Below, piece by piece: positions 5,809 through 6,660 of a stretch of DNA of 6,660 nucleotides. Within the stretch, counting starts at the first letter, position 1. Each line of letters opens with the position of its first letter. The notes below the pieces were generated by a model, which saw only the letters and a list, made by a program, of their open reading frames with translations, ran no database searches and was not told where the DNA came from. The position numbers and the translations under genes are program-made. The DNA is taken from positions 1 through 6,660 of the forward strand of contig JAQGIA010000172.1 of assembly GCA_028291445.1 (NCBI GenBank), read 5' to 3'. This stretch comes from Belnapia sp. Lineage in GTDB: Bacteria > Pseudomonadota > Alphaproteobacteria > Acetobacterales > Acetobacteraceae.

Positions 5809-6660
5809 ATGCCCTTTCCCTCGCTGCCCGCCCCCCTGCAACTGGCCCTCGCCGAGCGCGGCTATGCCGAGCCGACCCCGGTGCAGGCCGCCGTCCTCGA
5901 ACCCGAGACCGAGGGGCGAGACCTGCTGGTCTCGGCCCAGACCGGCTCCGGCAAAACCGTCGCCTATGGCCTCGCCATGGCGCAGACCCTGATGGGCGAC
6001 GCCGACCGCCTGCCCAACCCCGGCAATCCGCTGGCCCTGGTGGTGGCGCCGACCCGCGAGCTTGCCTTGCAGGTGCAGGGCGAGCTGGCCTGGCTCTATG
6101 CCAAGGCCGGTGGCCGCGTCGTCACCTGCGTCGGCGGCACCGATCCGATCGCCGAGCGGCGGGCGCTGGAACGCGGCGCGCATATCGTCGTCGGTACCCC
6201 GGGGCGGCTGCGGGACCATCTCGAACGCGGCAACCTCCGCCCGGCCGCGCTGCGCGCCGTGGTGCTGGACGAGGCCGACGAGATGCTCGACCTCGGCTTC
6301 CGCGAGGAGCTGGAGGCGATTCTCGAGACCACCCCGGCCGAGCGCCGCACCTTCCTGTTCTCGGCGACCGTGCCGAACGGCATCGCCGCCATCGCCCGCA
6401 CCTACCAGAAGGATGCGCTGCGGATCGCCGCCGGCGACGAGGGCGCCCAGCACGGCGACATCGAATACCGCGGCCTGCTGATCGCCCCGCATGAGATCGA
6501 GCGCGCGGTGGTCAATTGCCTGCGCTTCTTCGAGGCCCGCTCCGCCCTGGTCTTCTGCCGCACCCGTGCCACCGTCACGCGGCTGCACGGCAACCTCGCC
6601 GAACGCGGCTTCGCCGCCGTGGCGCTCTCGGGCGAACTCTCCCAGGCCGAGCGCAACCGC
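5809..6660 (+). CDS. DEAD-box RNA helicase, 3' end beyond window
   Basis: These are the first 284 codons of an ATP-dependent RNA helicase, open to the window end. The Q motif region is at the N-terminus (F3, then GYAEPTPVQ at 18-26). Motif I is AQTGSGKT (43-50), Ia PTREL (81-85), GG 109-110, Ib TPGR (130-133), II DEAD (154-157, followed by EMLDLGF), III SAT (185-187) and the motif IV strand ALVFCRTRA (246-254). Motifs V and VI and any C-terminal RNA-binding domain lie outside. All residues needed for ATP binding and hydrolysis that fall in the window are intact. ATG 5809 gives the usual short N-terminus; its Shine-Dalgarno is poor (only AAAG-like at 5798-5801). An in-frame TTG at 5755, overlapping the upstream gene, is a less likely start. 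The gene follows the SUV3-like helicase on the same strand and may be co-transcribed. The subfamily (CsdA, RhlE, DbpA) cannot be decided from this half. Confidence 0.95.
   Translation, partial: MPFPSLPAPLQLALAERGYAEPTPVQAAVLEPETEGRDLLVSAQTGSGKTVAYGLAMAQTLMGDADRLPNPGNPLALVVAPTRELALQVQGELAWLYAKAGGRVVTCVGGTDPIAERRALERGAHIVVGTPGRLRDHLERGNLRPAALRAVVLDEADEMLDLGFREELEAILETTPAERRTFLFSATVPNGIAAIARTYQKDALRIAAGDEGAQHGDIEYRGLLIAPHEIERAVVNCLRFFEARSALVFCRTRATVTRLHGNLAERGFAAVALSGELSQAERNR

Noticed and set aside
5752..6588. 278-codon - strand open frame opposite the DEAD-box gene
   Set aside because: The + strand frame from 5809 carries the Q motif and motifs I to IV in order, so the - strand frame is a shadow.

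Overview
This is a GC-rich window (about 70% by eye) from a bacterial chromosome, with codons dominated by G or C in third position. The best taxonomic clue is a bacterial SUV3-type RNA helicase, the relative of the mitochondrial degradosome helicase, which is characteristic of Alphaproteobacteria. With the very high GC this suggests a Rhodospirillales/Acetobacteraceae-like organism. That placement is inference; the window has no rRNA or other marker to test it.

Layout: (1) 29-2167, + strand, a membrane-bound hybrid histidine kinase with a periplasmic sensor, HAMP, HisKA, HATPase and a C-terminal receiver. Its 5' end lies at the window edge, so the start is not certain. (2) 2069-2168, four tandem copies of a 25-bp palindrome-containing unit that form the last codons of the kinase gene. 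(3) 2173-3084 (possibly to 3114), - strand, an EamA/DMT-family ten-helix transporter, convergent with the kinase and only 5 bp from it. (4) 3085-3347, a divergent intergenic region with a direct repeat, a 10-bp palindrome and a weak promoter candidate. (5) 3348-5762, + strand, the SUV3-like helicase, read from a TTG with a good Shine-Dalgarno sequence. (6) 5809 to the window end, + strand, the first 284 codons of a DEAD-box RNA helicase.

The two helicases are co-oriented, 46 bp apart, with no obvious terminator between them. They may form an RNA remodelling or decay transcription unit. The kinase and transporter have no evident link to them.

The least ordinary feature is the 25-bp array. Because 25 is not a multiple of 3, successive units are read in successive phases, and the unit carries TAG in one phase. 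The array therefore closes all three forward frames, each time with nearly the same heptapeptide. In the kinase frame the first unit has TCG instead of TAG, so the protein reads through three units and ends on a second copy of the peptide GQPLAAE. I found no CRISPR, IS element, tRNA, rRNA or recognisable defence system.
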